This document shows positions 1 through 8,218 of a stretch of DNA of 64,000 nt, piece by piece. Position 1 is the first letter of the stretch. Every line of letters begins with the position of its first letter. The translations under genes and the position numbers were made by a program. Under the pieces are notes generated by a model. That model ran no database searches, was not told the origin of the DNA, and was given only the letters and a program-made list of their open reading frames with translations. The DNA comes from SAR86 cluster bacterium AG-447-A08 (lineage in GTDB: Bacteria > Pseudomonadota > Gammaproteobacteria > Magnimaribacterales > Magnimaribacteraceae), in the NCBI GenBank assembly GCA_003212335.1, contig QCQA01000002.1:124001-188000 (forward strand). Direction: 5' to 3'.

Positions 1-755
1 ATCACTCCAACACCACCAGGTGTTCCAGTGAAAATAACATCCCCAATATTGAGAGTAACTATTTCAGATAAATAGTTAATTATCGAAGGTATATCAAATA
101 TAAGGTCATTGGTATTGTCATCTTGTCTTATTTCTTCATTAACTTTGCATTCAATTTTAAATCCTTTTTCATATTCCAATTCATCAAATGCAACCAAATA
201 AGGACCCATTGGTCCAAAAGTATCAAATGATTTTCCTAGATTAAACTGAGGTGGTTTTGCAGCAAATTGAACTACACGATCTGATATATCTTGGCCTACA
301 CACAAGCCTGCAATATGGCTCCATGCATCATCTTTACTGATATCTTTTCCAGATTTGCCTATAACTGCAACTAGCTCAGCCTCATAATCTACATGATCAC
401 TTCTCATCTCTACATCAGAAAAAGGGCCGACTAAGCACGTAGTATGTTTTGTAAATATCATAGGTACACTAGGTATCTCCATACCAGCTTCCTCGGCATG
501 ATTCCTATAATTCAAACCAACTGCGTAACAATTTTTTGGATTGGATATAGGGGCATCAATGCTTACATCTTTTAATAATCCTGTAGGATTAGTCTTATCT
601 AAGCTAGAATTCAGTTTGTGTAGCTCATCGAGATGGTTTAATGCATCGAGTGTATCGTCACTTAAAGCATTATTTGAAATTGTCTTAAGATCGTAATAAT
701 GTTCCCCTTTTACAAGAGCTGCTTGACCGGAAATGTTGGCTAATTTAAATGCCAT
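1..755 (-). CDS. Fumarylacetoacetate hydrolase (FAH) family protein, 3' end cut by the window
   Basis: The reading frame starts at an ATG at 755, preceded by a good AGGAG ribosome site, and stays open to base 1, so about 251 residues are visible and the C-terminus is missing. It shows the FAH fold's signature stretches: GLNYRNHAEE, the acidic metal-binding segment DYEAELVAVIGK, GQDISDR, and GTPGGVGV at the truncated end. Family members cleave or isomerise 2-oxo acid and acylpyruvate intermediates at the end of aromatic or related catabolic pathways, using a divalent metal. The exact substrate cannot be read from sequence. It is divergent from the hydrolase at 832 across a gap of 76 bases. Confidence 0.88.
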   Translation of the reverse strand, partial: MAFKLANISGQAALVKGEHYYDLKTISNNALSDDTLDALNHLDELHKLNSSLDKTNPTGLLKDVSIDAPISNPKNCYAVGLNYRNHAEEAGMEIPSVPMIFTKHTTCLVGPFSDVEMRSDHVDYEAELVAVIGKSGKDISKDDAWSHIAGLCVGQDISDRVVQFAAKPPQFNLGKSFDTFGPMGPYLVAFDELEYEKGFKIECKVNEEIRQDDNTNDLIFDIPSIINYLSEIVTLNIGDVIFTGTPGGVGV

Positions 756-815
756 GAGGACTCCTTTGATATAGAAATTGATTATAGGCAATTCTCGATA
801 ATTTATAAGCTTTTA

Positions 816-821
816 TATACT
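816..821 (+). promoter_or_regulatory. Candidate -10 element for the hydrolase at 832
   Basis: The hexamer TATACT would place transcription start near 828, four bases before the ATG. No good -35 is visible at the usual distance, and no Shine-Dalgarno site precedes this gene. It is one of several such cases in the window. Confidence 0.3.
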
Positions 822-831
822 AATAAAATTC

Positions 832-1710
832 ATGGAAAGAAAAAAATTTACTAATGCTTTGGGCGAAGATTTCTCTTATCTTGTCCATGAATCAACAAAG
901 AGTAAATTAAATTTTGTTTTTTTTCATGCAACTGGATTTAACTCTGAAACTTACCAAATTTTGTTTGAGAAACTCAAGAATCAATTTGACAACCAAATCA
1001 ATATTTACGCTTTAGATCAGCGTGGACATGGACTGTCCAAAGCAAAATCTGATCATAAGCAGTTAAAGTCTTGGGATATTTTTGTAGAAGACGGTAAAGA
1101 GTTTATCGATTCAATAGAAGGACCTGTTATATGCTCGGGACACTCTATGGGTTCTATAATTGCAGCGAAAATAGCTTCTCTATATCCTGATAAAGTTCCT
1201 AATTTATTTATGATAGAACCTGTTCTCTATGGGCCACTAGAATCCTTAAAATTTAGATTCATGTCCTTCATTAAATACAATAGAGGTCTCTCAATAGCAG
1301 ATGGTGCAGCTAAAAGAAGAAGGGAGTTTCCTTCTATTGAAGAAGCAGTATCTTCTTATACCGGAAGAGGGGCCTTTTCTACATGGACTCCAGAGTGGAT
1401 AAGAAATTATCTCATTGGTGGTTCAGTAAGCATTTCTTCGGGTATCGAACTATCTTGTGCACCTGAATGGGAAGCAGCAACATTTAGATCATCTTCTATG
1501 GATACTTGGGGGTATTTAAGAAAAGTTAAAAATAATGTGATGGTTGTATACGGAAGTTTAGGTTCAACCTTTTCTATTCAAGCTAGAAAGAATTTATTTA
1601 AGTTAGGCCCAAATTGGGGCTCAAAATATTATAAGGAAGCCTCACATTTTTTACCTATGGAATATCCAGACTCGGTAATTAAAGATCTGAAGGATTATCT
1701 AGATAATTAG
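832..1710 (+). CDS. Alpha/beta hydrolase
   Basis: This 292-residue protein has the alpha/beta-hydrolase layout: FFHATGF for the oxyanion strand, ALDQRGHG after strand 4, the nucleophile elbow GHSMGS near residue 105, and a late ASHFLPME histidine. No signal peptide is seen, so a cytoplasmic serine hydrolase or esterase is expected. The substrate is unknown. Its stop codon interlocks with that of the convergent haloalkane dehalogenase gene in a 4-base TTAG. It could form a small catabolic neighbourhood with the FAH-family gene upstream, but the two are divergent, so this is only context. Confidence 0.85.
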   Translation: MERKKFTNALGEDFSYLVHESTKSKLNFVFFHATGFNSETYQILFEKLKNQFDNQINIYALDQRGHGLSKAKSDHKQLKSWDIFVEDGKEFIDSIEGPVICSGHSMGSIIAAKIASLYPDKVPNLFMIEPVLYGPLESLKFRFMSFIKYNRGLSIADGAAKRRREFPSIEEAVSSYTGRGAFSTWTPEWIRNYLIGGSVSISSGIELSCAPEWEAATFRSSSMDTWGYLRKVKNNVMVVYGSLGSTFSIQARKNLFKLGPNWGSKYYKEASHFLPMEYPDSVIKDLKDYLDN

Positions 1711-2570
1711 AGGGCCTTTACAAAGTTCCTAAGAGCAGACCCAATTTCCTCTGAAGAATCCTCTTGTACGAAATGATTTCCACTTACTGTAACTTCAGTT
1801 TGGTTTTTCCATGTTCGCGCAAATTCTCTTTGTTCTCCAACCAGAATTGAACCTGGATCAGCATTTATAAAAAGCTTGGGAATTTCTGAATCTTTATGAA
1901 ATTCTGAATTTTTCCTTACTTCCTCCACAACTTCACTAGGATCGCCGTCCAAAGGAATTTGCCTAGGCCAGGTGAGGGTAGGTCTTCTATCTTCACCTGC
2001 ATTAATAAAGGGTCTTATATATTCTGCTTTTTCTTCATCTGTATAGCCTGTGGCAGAGTCAGCAAGCAAGATTCTTTCTACAAAGAAGTTTTTTTCAAGG
2101 ACCAATTCTTCACCTGCTTCAGATCTAAATAATCCAAATATCTTTGTTGCAGCATCCGGCCATTGCTCCCAAGTTAAAGGCATAACAATTGCTTCCATAT
2201 AAGTAATAGATTTAATCCTATCAGGGTTCTCTCTAGCGAACTGGAAACCCATTGCCGATCCCCAATCGTGAATAATAAGATGGATATTATTGCCTAGATC
2301 AAGTTGATCAAATAGCTCTGTTAAATATCCATACTGTCCATGGTATTTATAGCCTTCGTTATCAACACCATCTAACTTATCAGAATCCCCCATACCTATT
2401 AGATCAGGAATCACTACTCGACCTAAATCTTCTACATGAGGTGCTATGTTTCGCCATAAGTAAGATGAGGTGGGATTGCCATGCAAAAATAAAAAAGTAT
2501 CACCACTTCCTTCATCAACATAGGCCATTTTTTTATTTCTAATTTCTTGATATTTTTTAGTGTATTTCAT
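1707..2570 (-). CDS. dhaA: Haloalkane dehalogenase (HLD-II type)
   Basis: The 287-residue protein matches the DhaA/LinB class of haloalkane dehalogenases, which hydrolyse carbon-halogen bonds to give an alcohol and halide. The halide-stabilising Asn32 sits in HGNPTSS, the nucleophile Asp102 and halide-binding Trp103 in HDWGSA, the catalytic acid Glu126 in YMEAIVMP, and the catalytic His266 in GNHFVQED. TWEQWPDA near 133 resembles the cap start of DhaA. An Asp nucleophile followed by Trp, with Glu after strand 6, separates it from esterases and epoxide hydrolases. It is the last gene of a six-gene operon, two bases after the amidase stop. The true substrate is unknown. Confidence 0.88.
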   Translation of the reverse strand: MKYTKKYQEIRNKKMAYVDEGSGDTFLFLHGNPTSSYLWRNIAPHVEDLGRVVIPDLIGMGDSDKLDGVDNEGYKYHGQYGYLTELFDQLDLGNNIHLIIHDWGSAMGFQFARENPDRIKSITYMEAIVMPLTWEQWPDAATKIFGLFRSEAGEELVLEKNFFVERILLADSATGYTDEEKAEYIRPFINAGEDRRPTLTWPRQIPLDGDPSEVVEEVRKNSEFHKDSEIPKLFINADPGSILVGEQREFARTWKNQTEVTVSGNHFVQEDSSEEIGSALRNFVKAL

Positions 2571-2572
2571 AT

Positions 2573-4018
2573 TTAATCTAAATTAGGGACCACAAAAGCC
2601 TTAAATTCTTGTTCATAAAGCTCAGCAAACTTAATTGTTGTTTTGTCTTCATAAGCACCTCCAATAGCTTGTAAACCAATAGGCATTCCATCACTAGCAA
2701 GACCAGTCGGAAATACAGTGCTTGGGAGATGAGCATTGACAGCAAGACCAGGCCAAAATATTTGCTGGAAGAATCTCTGTTCTTGATTATCAATCATGAT
2801 TGTACGTTCGGAGATCTTTCCATGATCATGCTTAATAGCTGTAGTTGCTAACTGAGGACAAATTAGTATGTCCCAGTCCTGAAAGAATTTAGACCAAGAT
2901 ATCTTGATTTGTTCTCTAGCATAATTTTGTCGAATCCAGTTTCTATGAGATAGAACAGTTCCTTTAGCCAAGATAGCCTCTGCAGATAAGTCATTTTTAT
3001 CTAGATTTGATGCAATTTCTTCTATCTTCTTAAATTCATCATCAGACATTCCTGATTGCATTACAGATTGAAGTAGTAATTGATAATTAATTTCTCCCTT
3101 CAAAAAATCATGATCTGGTTTTGCCGTATAGGAAACATTGGCACCTACAGAAGCAAGATTCTTACCTACTTCTTCGCATCTTTGAGAAATATCCTTGGAA
3201 ACAGGTGCCATTTCGTCATTAGACCAAATAGCGATATTAAAATCTTTAAGACTAGATTTTCTTGATTCAGGGAGGTTTAGTTGCCATCCTCTTGCTTCTC
3301 TTTCTATAGGACCAGCCATAATATCCAGTGCAATCTCAAGGTCTTTGGCACTTCTTGCGAGAGGACCACAGACAGACAGATCCGGTTCAGGAACATTAGG
3401 TATCAATTCATGTCCAGATGAAGGAATAATTCCGTGACTGGGTTTATGACCAAAAACACCACAATAATGTGCTGGGTTTCTTATTGAACCGCCTATATCA
3501 CTACCTGCTTCTAGAGAGGTAAATCCAGCAGCTAGTGCAGCCGCACTTCCACCAGAAGAACCTCCTGGCGTTCTATTCACATCCCATGGATTACCGGTAG
3601 TTCCATAGATATCATTGTAACTTTGAAAGTCAGCAAGGTTCATCGGAACATTAGTCTTTCCTAAGAAATGGGCTCCTGCATTTTTAAATCTTTGCACAGC
3701 CAAACCATCCTCTTTTGCAATGTTACCCTTATACTCTGGTATACCCCAATTCGTACTTTGACCTTTAATGTTATAAGACTCCTTTATGGTCATAGGAACG
3801 CCATGAAGAGGACCTAAATTTTGATTAGTTGAAAGAGACTTATCAGCTTCTTTAGCATCTTCAATTGCTTGGTCAAATATTCTGACAATTACAGAATTAA
3901 TTTTATCATCGTACTTTTCTATCCTGTCTATGAAATGTTGAGTGAGTTCTAAAGAGCTTATCTCTTTACTTTTTATTTTCTCTGCTATTTCAAGGGCAGA
4001 TAAGTAATGAATCTCCAT
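2573..4018 (-). CDS. Amidase signature family hydrolase (GatA-like fold)
   Basis: This 481-residue enzyme carries the amidase-signature Ser-cisSer-Lys triad: Lys79 in TIKES, Ser154 in GGSSGGS and Ser178 in GSDIGGSIR. The family hydrolyses linear amides to acid and ammonia; GatA of the Asp/Glu-tRNA amidotransferase belongs to it, but no gatB or gatC lies here and the catabolic setting favours a free amidase. It follows an SDR gene by two bases and precedes the haloalkane dehalogenase by two bases, so co-transcription is near certain. A role releasing a carboxylic acid for the acyl-CoA ligase in the same operon is a reasonable guess. Confidence 0.87.
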   Translation of the reverse strand: MEIHYLSALEIAEKIKSKEISSLELTQHFIDRIEKYDDKINSVIVRIFDQAIEDAKEADKSLSTNQNLGPLHGVPMTIKESYNIKGQSTNWGIPEYKGNIAKEDGLAVQRFKNAGAHFLGKTNVPMNLADFQSYNDIYGTTGNPWDVNRTPGGSSGGSAAALAAGFTSLEAGSDIGGSIRNPAHYCGVFGHKPSHGIIPSSGHELIPNVPEPDLSVCGPLARSAKDLEIALDIMAGPIEREARGWQLNLPESRKSSLKDFNIAIWSNDEMAPVSKDISQRCEEVGKNLASVGANVSYTAKPDHDFLKGEINYQLLLQSVMQSGMSDDEFKKIEEIASNLDKNDLSAEAILAKGTVLSHRNWIRQNYAREQIKISWSKFFQDWDILICPQLATTAIKHDHGKISERTIMIDNQEQRFFQQIFWPGLAVNAHLPSTVFPTGLASDGMPIGLQAIGGAYEDKTTIKFAELYEQEFKAFVVPNLD

Positions 4019-4020
4019 GT

Positions 4021-4803
4021 CTAATCTTCTCCTGGTTTCCAGTCTTCATATCTTTCTTGAAGTCTTTGCATTCCAGATATCCAACGATCTCTGTCATTAC
4101 CTTTTCTTGAAACATATTCAAGAACTTCAGTATGAGGAGTGACTAAGAACCTTTCATTTTCAATAGCATCTAGAACATCAGCAGCGGCTTCATCGGCCTC
4201 AATCATTCCATCAACTCCTGCAACTCCAGCACCCTGAGCCGTCATTGCTGTTCTTACTGCTTGTGGACATAAACATGAAACACCAATACCTTTACTTCCA
4301 TATGTTATTTTTATCCATTCCGCAAAACTCACTGCAGCAGCTTTAGTTACAGAATAGCCAGCGGAACCAATTTGAGTGAGCAAACCTGCAGCAGAAGAGG
4401 TATTCATTAGATAGCCTTCACCTCTTTCTAACATTTGGGGTAGAACATGTTTAGCTGCAAAAATATGAGATTGAACATTCACTTCCCATATATTTTGCCA
4501 ATCTGAAGTTTCAACCTCGAAAAAGCCGTGAACTCCACCTATTCCAGCATTGGAACAGAATATGTCTATTCCGCCGGAATACTCATTCGCTTTCTCAATA
4601 ACATTAATAATATCTGCTTCCTGACCTACGTTAGCCTGAACTGCCAAACCATCTATATCATTCGCTGTTTCAGTGGCACCTTCTATATTCATATCTACAC
4701 AAACAACTGATTTTGCTCCAGCATTATTAAAAGCCTCACATAAAGCCTTACCGATACCACTGGCCGCTCCAGTTACTACAACTCTTTTGTCTTGAATTTG
4801 CAT
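4021..4803 (-). CDS. Short-chain dehydrogenase/reductase (SDR)
   Basis: This is a classical SDR of 260 residues. The nucleotide-binding TGAASGIG lies near the N-terminus, CSNAGIGG follows strand 4, TSSAAG carries the catalytic Ser, and YSVTKAA gives the Tyr and Lys. An Asp at the end of strand 2 (VCVDMN) suggests NAD(H) rather than NADP(H). The start ATG shares one base with the stop of the acyl-CoA ligase upstream (TAATG), which suggests translational coupling. It probably oxidises or reduces a hydroxy- or keto-acyl intermediate of this operon's pathway; the substrate is not evident. Confidence 0.87.
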   Translation of the reverse strand: MQIQDKRVVVTGAASGIGKALCEAFNNAGAKSVVCVDMNIEGATETANDIDGLAVQANVGQEADIINVIEKANEYSGGIDIFCSNAGIGGVHGFFEVETSDWQNIWEVNVQSHIFAAKHVLPQMLERGEGYLMNTSSAAGLLTQIGSAGYSVTKAAAVSFAEWIKITYGSKGIGVSCLCPQAVRTAMTAQGAGVAGVDGMIEADEAAADVLDAIENERFLVTPHTEVLEYVSRKGNDRDRWISGMQRLQERYEDWKPGED

Positions 4804-6521
4804 TAGTCTAATCCTAATTCCTTTATAGCTTCTTCTCGCATTTGTTTTTTGGCTATCTTTCCAGCAGCTACTTTTGGTAGTTCATCAGCTTGGAACCACA
4901 TATATTCAGGAACTTTAAATTTTGCAATTTTAGCTGCCAAAAAGGATGACAAATCTTCTTCAGAAAGTTCTGCCCCTGGATTAAGAGATACTCTTGTAGC
5001 GAGTTTTTCACCAAGTCTTTCATCGGGTATTCCAAATACCGAAGCTTCTCTTACTGAAGGGTGTTCATAGATGGCCGCTTCTATCTCTAAGCAAGCAATA
5101 TTTTCTCCACCTCTAATGACTATATCTTTGATTCTATCTTTAATGTACAGAAAACCATCTTCATCAATAATTCCAACATCACCACTTCGGAACCAACCCT
5201 CACTATCTAGTACTTCATTGGTTGCTTCTTCATTTTTTAAGTAGCACCTAAAATTGCAAGTAGATTTGATAGCAACTTCACCTAGTTCATTAGGTCCTAA
5301 TTCATTACCTTCTTCATCCATTATTTTAATTAAGTTTAGGAAGGGAGTAGGGTAACCAGCCGTACTTGGGCGCTCGTACAAGGTTATCCCTGAGGCATTT
5401 GTCGCGTGAGCATTAGTTTCAGTAAGACCATATCCAACTGTAGCAACTTTATCGGGGTGATCTTTTTCCTGAGCTTTAATTTGCTCAGGAGGTCTAGCTG
5501 CTCCACCTGATCCAAGACCCTTCAAACTAGATATATCTATTTCTGGATTATCCTTATGAGCTTGCAGTACTTCAGCAGACATTGTAGGTACACCAGTCAT
5601 ATCCGTTACCTTATGTTTTTCAATCAGTCGCAAGGCTTCAACAGCATCCCATTTGTACATAAATACAATCTTTCTGGCAGTTACTAATGAAAGTAAAAAC
5701 ACGGCATGAGATCCCGTTACGTGAAAGAGAGGTACTGCAGCAATTGTACAAGGGTTTTCCCCTGCGATTGGTGAAGCTAGTGGCTCACCATCAACTTCAA
5801 TTTGAGTAGCAAGTTGTCCCATAAGCGCCCAAGTGATGGGTGCAGAAACTACAGCTCTGTGCGTAGACACTACTCCCTTTGGATATCCAGTACTTCCTGA
5901 TGTATACATGATGCTTGCGTCATCTTCAGGATCAATTTCAACTTCAGGGAAAGCTTCCATTGGAGAAACCAGGTCATCAAATGACTCGGTATTTGTAAAC
6001 TTACTTGCATCACAACGAACAGCTATTCTGGGCATATTTTCAACATAGCCTTCTAATCTTTGTAACCTTTCTTCATCAGCAATAAATATGGAAGATTCAC
6101 TATGGGTTAATCCATAATCTAATTCCTCTCCTTGCCACCATGAATTCAGTGGAACTGCAACAGCACCTATAGAAGTGACAGCTATATATGAATTAATCCA
6201 TTCAGGATAATTTCTCATTGAAAAGGCAACTTTATCGCCTTTCTTGATACCATATTTATCCATTAGCACATGTGCCAATCCTGCAGAAGTATTTAAAACT
6301 TCTTGATAAGAATAAGTTTCTTCTTCATAGGCTAAAAAATCCCACTCTCCATGTATTAATGGAAACTGAAAATAATCTCGGAGTGTTTGAGGAAGGTTTG
6401 CAAAGACATGATAATTATTGCCTCGTATTTCTTGTTCTTTAAGCTCAAACAGTCCTTCTTTAGTGAATTCTCTTGCAAGACTTTCACGTGCTTCTTTTTT
6501 GACAAATTCTTTTATATCCAT
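4803..6521 (-). CDS. Acyl-CoA synthetase / AMP-dependent ligase
   Basis: The 572-residue protein is an ANL-superfamily adenylating enzyme. The P-loop is YTSGSTGYPKG, the A5 motif is GYGLTETNA, the A7 aspartate lies in GWFRSGDVG, the hinge region is DRIKDIVIRGGENI and the C-terminal catalytic lysine is in KVAAGKIAKKQ. It should activate a carboxylic acid with ATP and attach it to coenzyme A. Length and motifs fit medium- or long-chain fatty acid or aryl acid ligases; chain specificity cannot be judged. It starts three bases after the enoyl-CoA hydratase stop, so the activated acid probably feeds the hydratase and dehydrogenases encoded beside it. Confidence 0.88.
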   Translation of the reverse strand: MDIKEFVKKEARESLAREFTKEGLFELKEQEIRGNNYHVFANLPQTLRDYFQFPLIHGEWDFLAYEEETYSYQEVLNTSAGLAHVLMDKYGIKKGDKVAFSMRNYPEWINSYIAVTSIGAVAVPLNSWWQGEELDYGLTHSESSIFIADEERLQRLEGYVENMPRIAVRCDASKFTNTESFDDLVSPMEAFPEVEIDPEDDASIMYTSGSTGYPKGVVSTHRAVVSAPITWALMGQLATQIEVDGEPLASPIAGENPCTIAAVPLFHVTGSHAVFLLSLVTARKIVFMYKWDAVEALRLIEKHKVTDMTGVPTMSAEVLQAHKDNPEIDISSLKGLGSGGAARPPEQIKAQEKDHPDKVATVGYGLTETNAHATNASGITLYERPSTAGYPTPFLNLIKIMDEEGNELGPNELGEVAIKSTCNFRCYLKNEEATNEVLDSEGWFRSGDVGIIDEDGFLYIKDRIKDIVIRGGENIACLEIEAAIYEHPSVREASVFGIPDERLGEKLATRVSLNPGAELSEEDLSSFLAAKIAKFKVPEYMWFQADELPKVAAGKIAKKQMREEAIKELGLD

Positions 6522-6524
6522 TTT

Positions 6525-7343
6525 TTATTTTCCTGTAAATTTTGGTTCTCTTTTTTCAACGAAATGTGACACACCTTCTTTAAAATCGTCCGATTTAAAA
6601 CTTTCTAACATTGCTTGCATCGAACTATCTAAATTTTCTTTAATCGTCTCTCCCTGAGCATTATAAATTTGCTGCTTCATGATTCTGAGAGATCTCGGAG
6701 AGACATTTTTTGCAAGGTCGGCAGCATAAGCAAATACCGCATCATCAAAATTTTCTTCTGAAAAAGTTTTATTAACTATTCCCATTTGTTCTGCCTCTTC
6801 AGCACTAAATTTTCTTGATGAAAACAAAATATCATTAGCTCTAGCTATTCCTACCAACCTTGGAAGGATCCATCCCACTCCCCACTCAGCTATTAAACCT
6901 CTTTTTGAAAAAGCACTTGAAAAAACTGCTCCTTCTTTTGCGAATCTTATATCTGCATATAGTGCCATGATAAAACCTACTCCAGCAGCTGGTCCATTTA
7001 TTGCTGCAATGATAGGTTTAGGAACTGTTGGGAAATAACTAAAACCACCATCAAATCCTTTTACCTCGTTGGCTGCATACTCTCTTTCTTCTGCTTCAAC
7101 CTGAGATCCTTGAGATTCACCTTGACTAGTAGCAGCCAGACCATCCATATCCGCTCCGGCACAAAAACCTCTGCCAGCACCAGTGACTATAATGACTTTG
7201 ACTTCTTCATCTTTAGCTGCATCATCTAATTTTTCTCTTAATCCAGCTCTAATTTCATCATTGACTGCATTAAGTCTTTCGGGTCTATTTAATGTAACAA
7301 TTGCTACACCTTCTTTTTTTTCATACAAAACTGCATTATTCAT
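6525..7343 (-). CDS. Enoyl-CoA hydratase/isomerase (crotonase) family protein
   Basis: I place the start at the ATG at 7343, giving 272 residues, because AAGGAG sits just upstream; an in-frame ATG at 7376 would overlap the previous gene and has no such site. The crotonase fold is shown by VTLNRPERLNAV, the oxyanion-hole GAGRGFCAGAD and AAINGPAAGVGF. Family members hydrate or isomerise acyl-CoA double bonds. The insert around residues 75-105 rich in Glu, Ser and Gln lengthens the protein slightly. It is the second gene of the operon, 13 bases after the first SDR stop. Confidence 0.87.
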   Translation of the reverse strand: MNNAVLYEKKEGVAIVTLNRPERLNAVNDEIRAGLREKLDDAAKDEEVKVIIVTGAGRGFCAGADMDGLAATSQGESQGSQVEAEEREYAANEVKGFDGGFSYFPTVPKPIIAAINGPAAGVGFIMALYADIRFAKEGAVFSSAFSKRGLIAEWGVGWILPRLVGIARANDILFSSRKFSAEEAEQMGIVNKTFSEENFDDAVFAYAADLAKNVSPRSLRIMKQQIYNAQGETIKENLDSSMQAMLESFKSDDFKEGVSHFVEKREPKFTGK

Positions 7344-7356
7344 CTTAATCTCCTTT

Positions 7357-8121
7357 TTAAGCAGTTGAGCCGCCATCTATAACTAGCGTGTGGCCATTAA
7401 CAAATGTTCCGGCGCTTGAAGCTAGAAAAACTGCAGCTCCTCCTATTTCATCTGGCTCACCAATTCTTCTAAGAGGGCAGGTCGCTGTTGATTGTTTCAA
7501 TATTTCAGGATTTTCCCACAATGCTCTTGCAAAGTCGGTTTTAAATAGACCAGGTGCAATTGCATTGGTTCTTACATTATGAGGTCCAAATTCAGCTGCT
7601 AGATTTTTTACCAACATGATATCTGCTGCTTTAGATATATTATATGTACCAATAACTGTGCTTGATTTAAGTCCACCAATAGAGGAAACAATTATTATGC
7701 TTCCATCCTTCCTTTCAGTCATTTCTGGTATAACCATTTGGCATAACAAGTGATTGCTCTTGATATTGTTATTCATGACTTTATCAAAGGCATCCTCAGG
7801 AATATCCATCATAGATCCAAAAAAGGGATTGGATGCTGCATTGCATACCAAAATATCTATTTTTCCTAATTGAGCCCTTGTTTCATCTACTAGCATCTGA
7901 AGAGCAGCTTTATCTGAAATATTACAGGGGATTACAATCGCCCCGCCTTCTGTTCCTTCACATGCTTCATTAATCTCATCGGCCACAACCTGGCAGGCAT
8001 CCGCTTTACGACTTGAAACAACTACCTTAGCTCCATGAAGAGCCATTTGCATGGCAATAGATTTACCAATTCCTTTTGATGAGCCAGTAATAATTGCCGT
8101 TTTTCCTGTTAAATCAAACAT
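7357..8121 (-). CDS. Short-chain dehydrogenase/reductase (SDR), first gene of the catabolic operon
   Basis: This 254-residue classical SDR has TGSSKGIG for the cofactor, an Arg in SSRK after strand 2 that favours NADP(H), VCNAASNPF, a catalytic Ser in VSSIGG and Tyr-Lys in YNISKAA. NAIAPGLFKTDF and the C-terminal FVNGHTLVIDGG resemble the DHRS4-like and 3-oxoacyl reductase groups. The start has an AGGGAG site a few bases upstream. It is the promoter-proximal gene of the six-gene minus-strand operon that ends at 1707; the divergent DUF3604 gene begins 97 bases away. A stereoselective alcohol or ketone dehydrogenase is likely, with unknown substrate. Confidence 0.87.
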   Translation of the reverse strand: MFDLTGKTAIITGSSKGIGKSIAMQMALHGAKVVVSSRKADACQVVADEINEACEGTEGGAIVIPCNISDKAALQMLVDETRAQLGKIDILVCNAASNPFFGSMMDIPEDAFDKVMNNNIKSNHLLCQMVIPEMTERKDGSIIIVSSIGGLKSSTVIGTYNISKAADIMLVKNLAAEFGPHNVRTNAIAPGLFKTDFARALWENPEILKQSTATCPLRRIGEPDEIGGAAVFLASSAGTFVNGHTLVIDGGSTA

Positions 8122-8218
8122 ATTTTCTCCCTAGTAATAGACAGCAGTCTACTCTAGATTCTTTATAGAAAAAATACTTTCAAGAACTAAATGTTTTGAG
8201 TTTTGATACCATTAGAAA

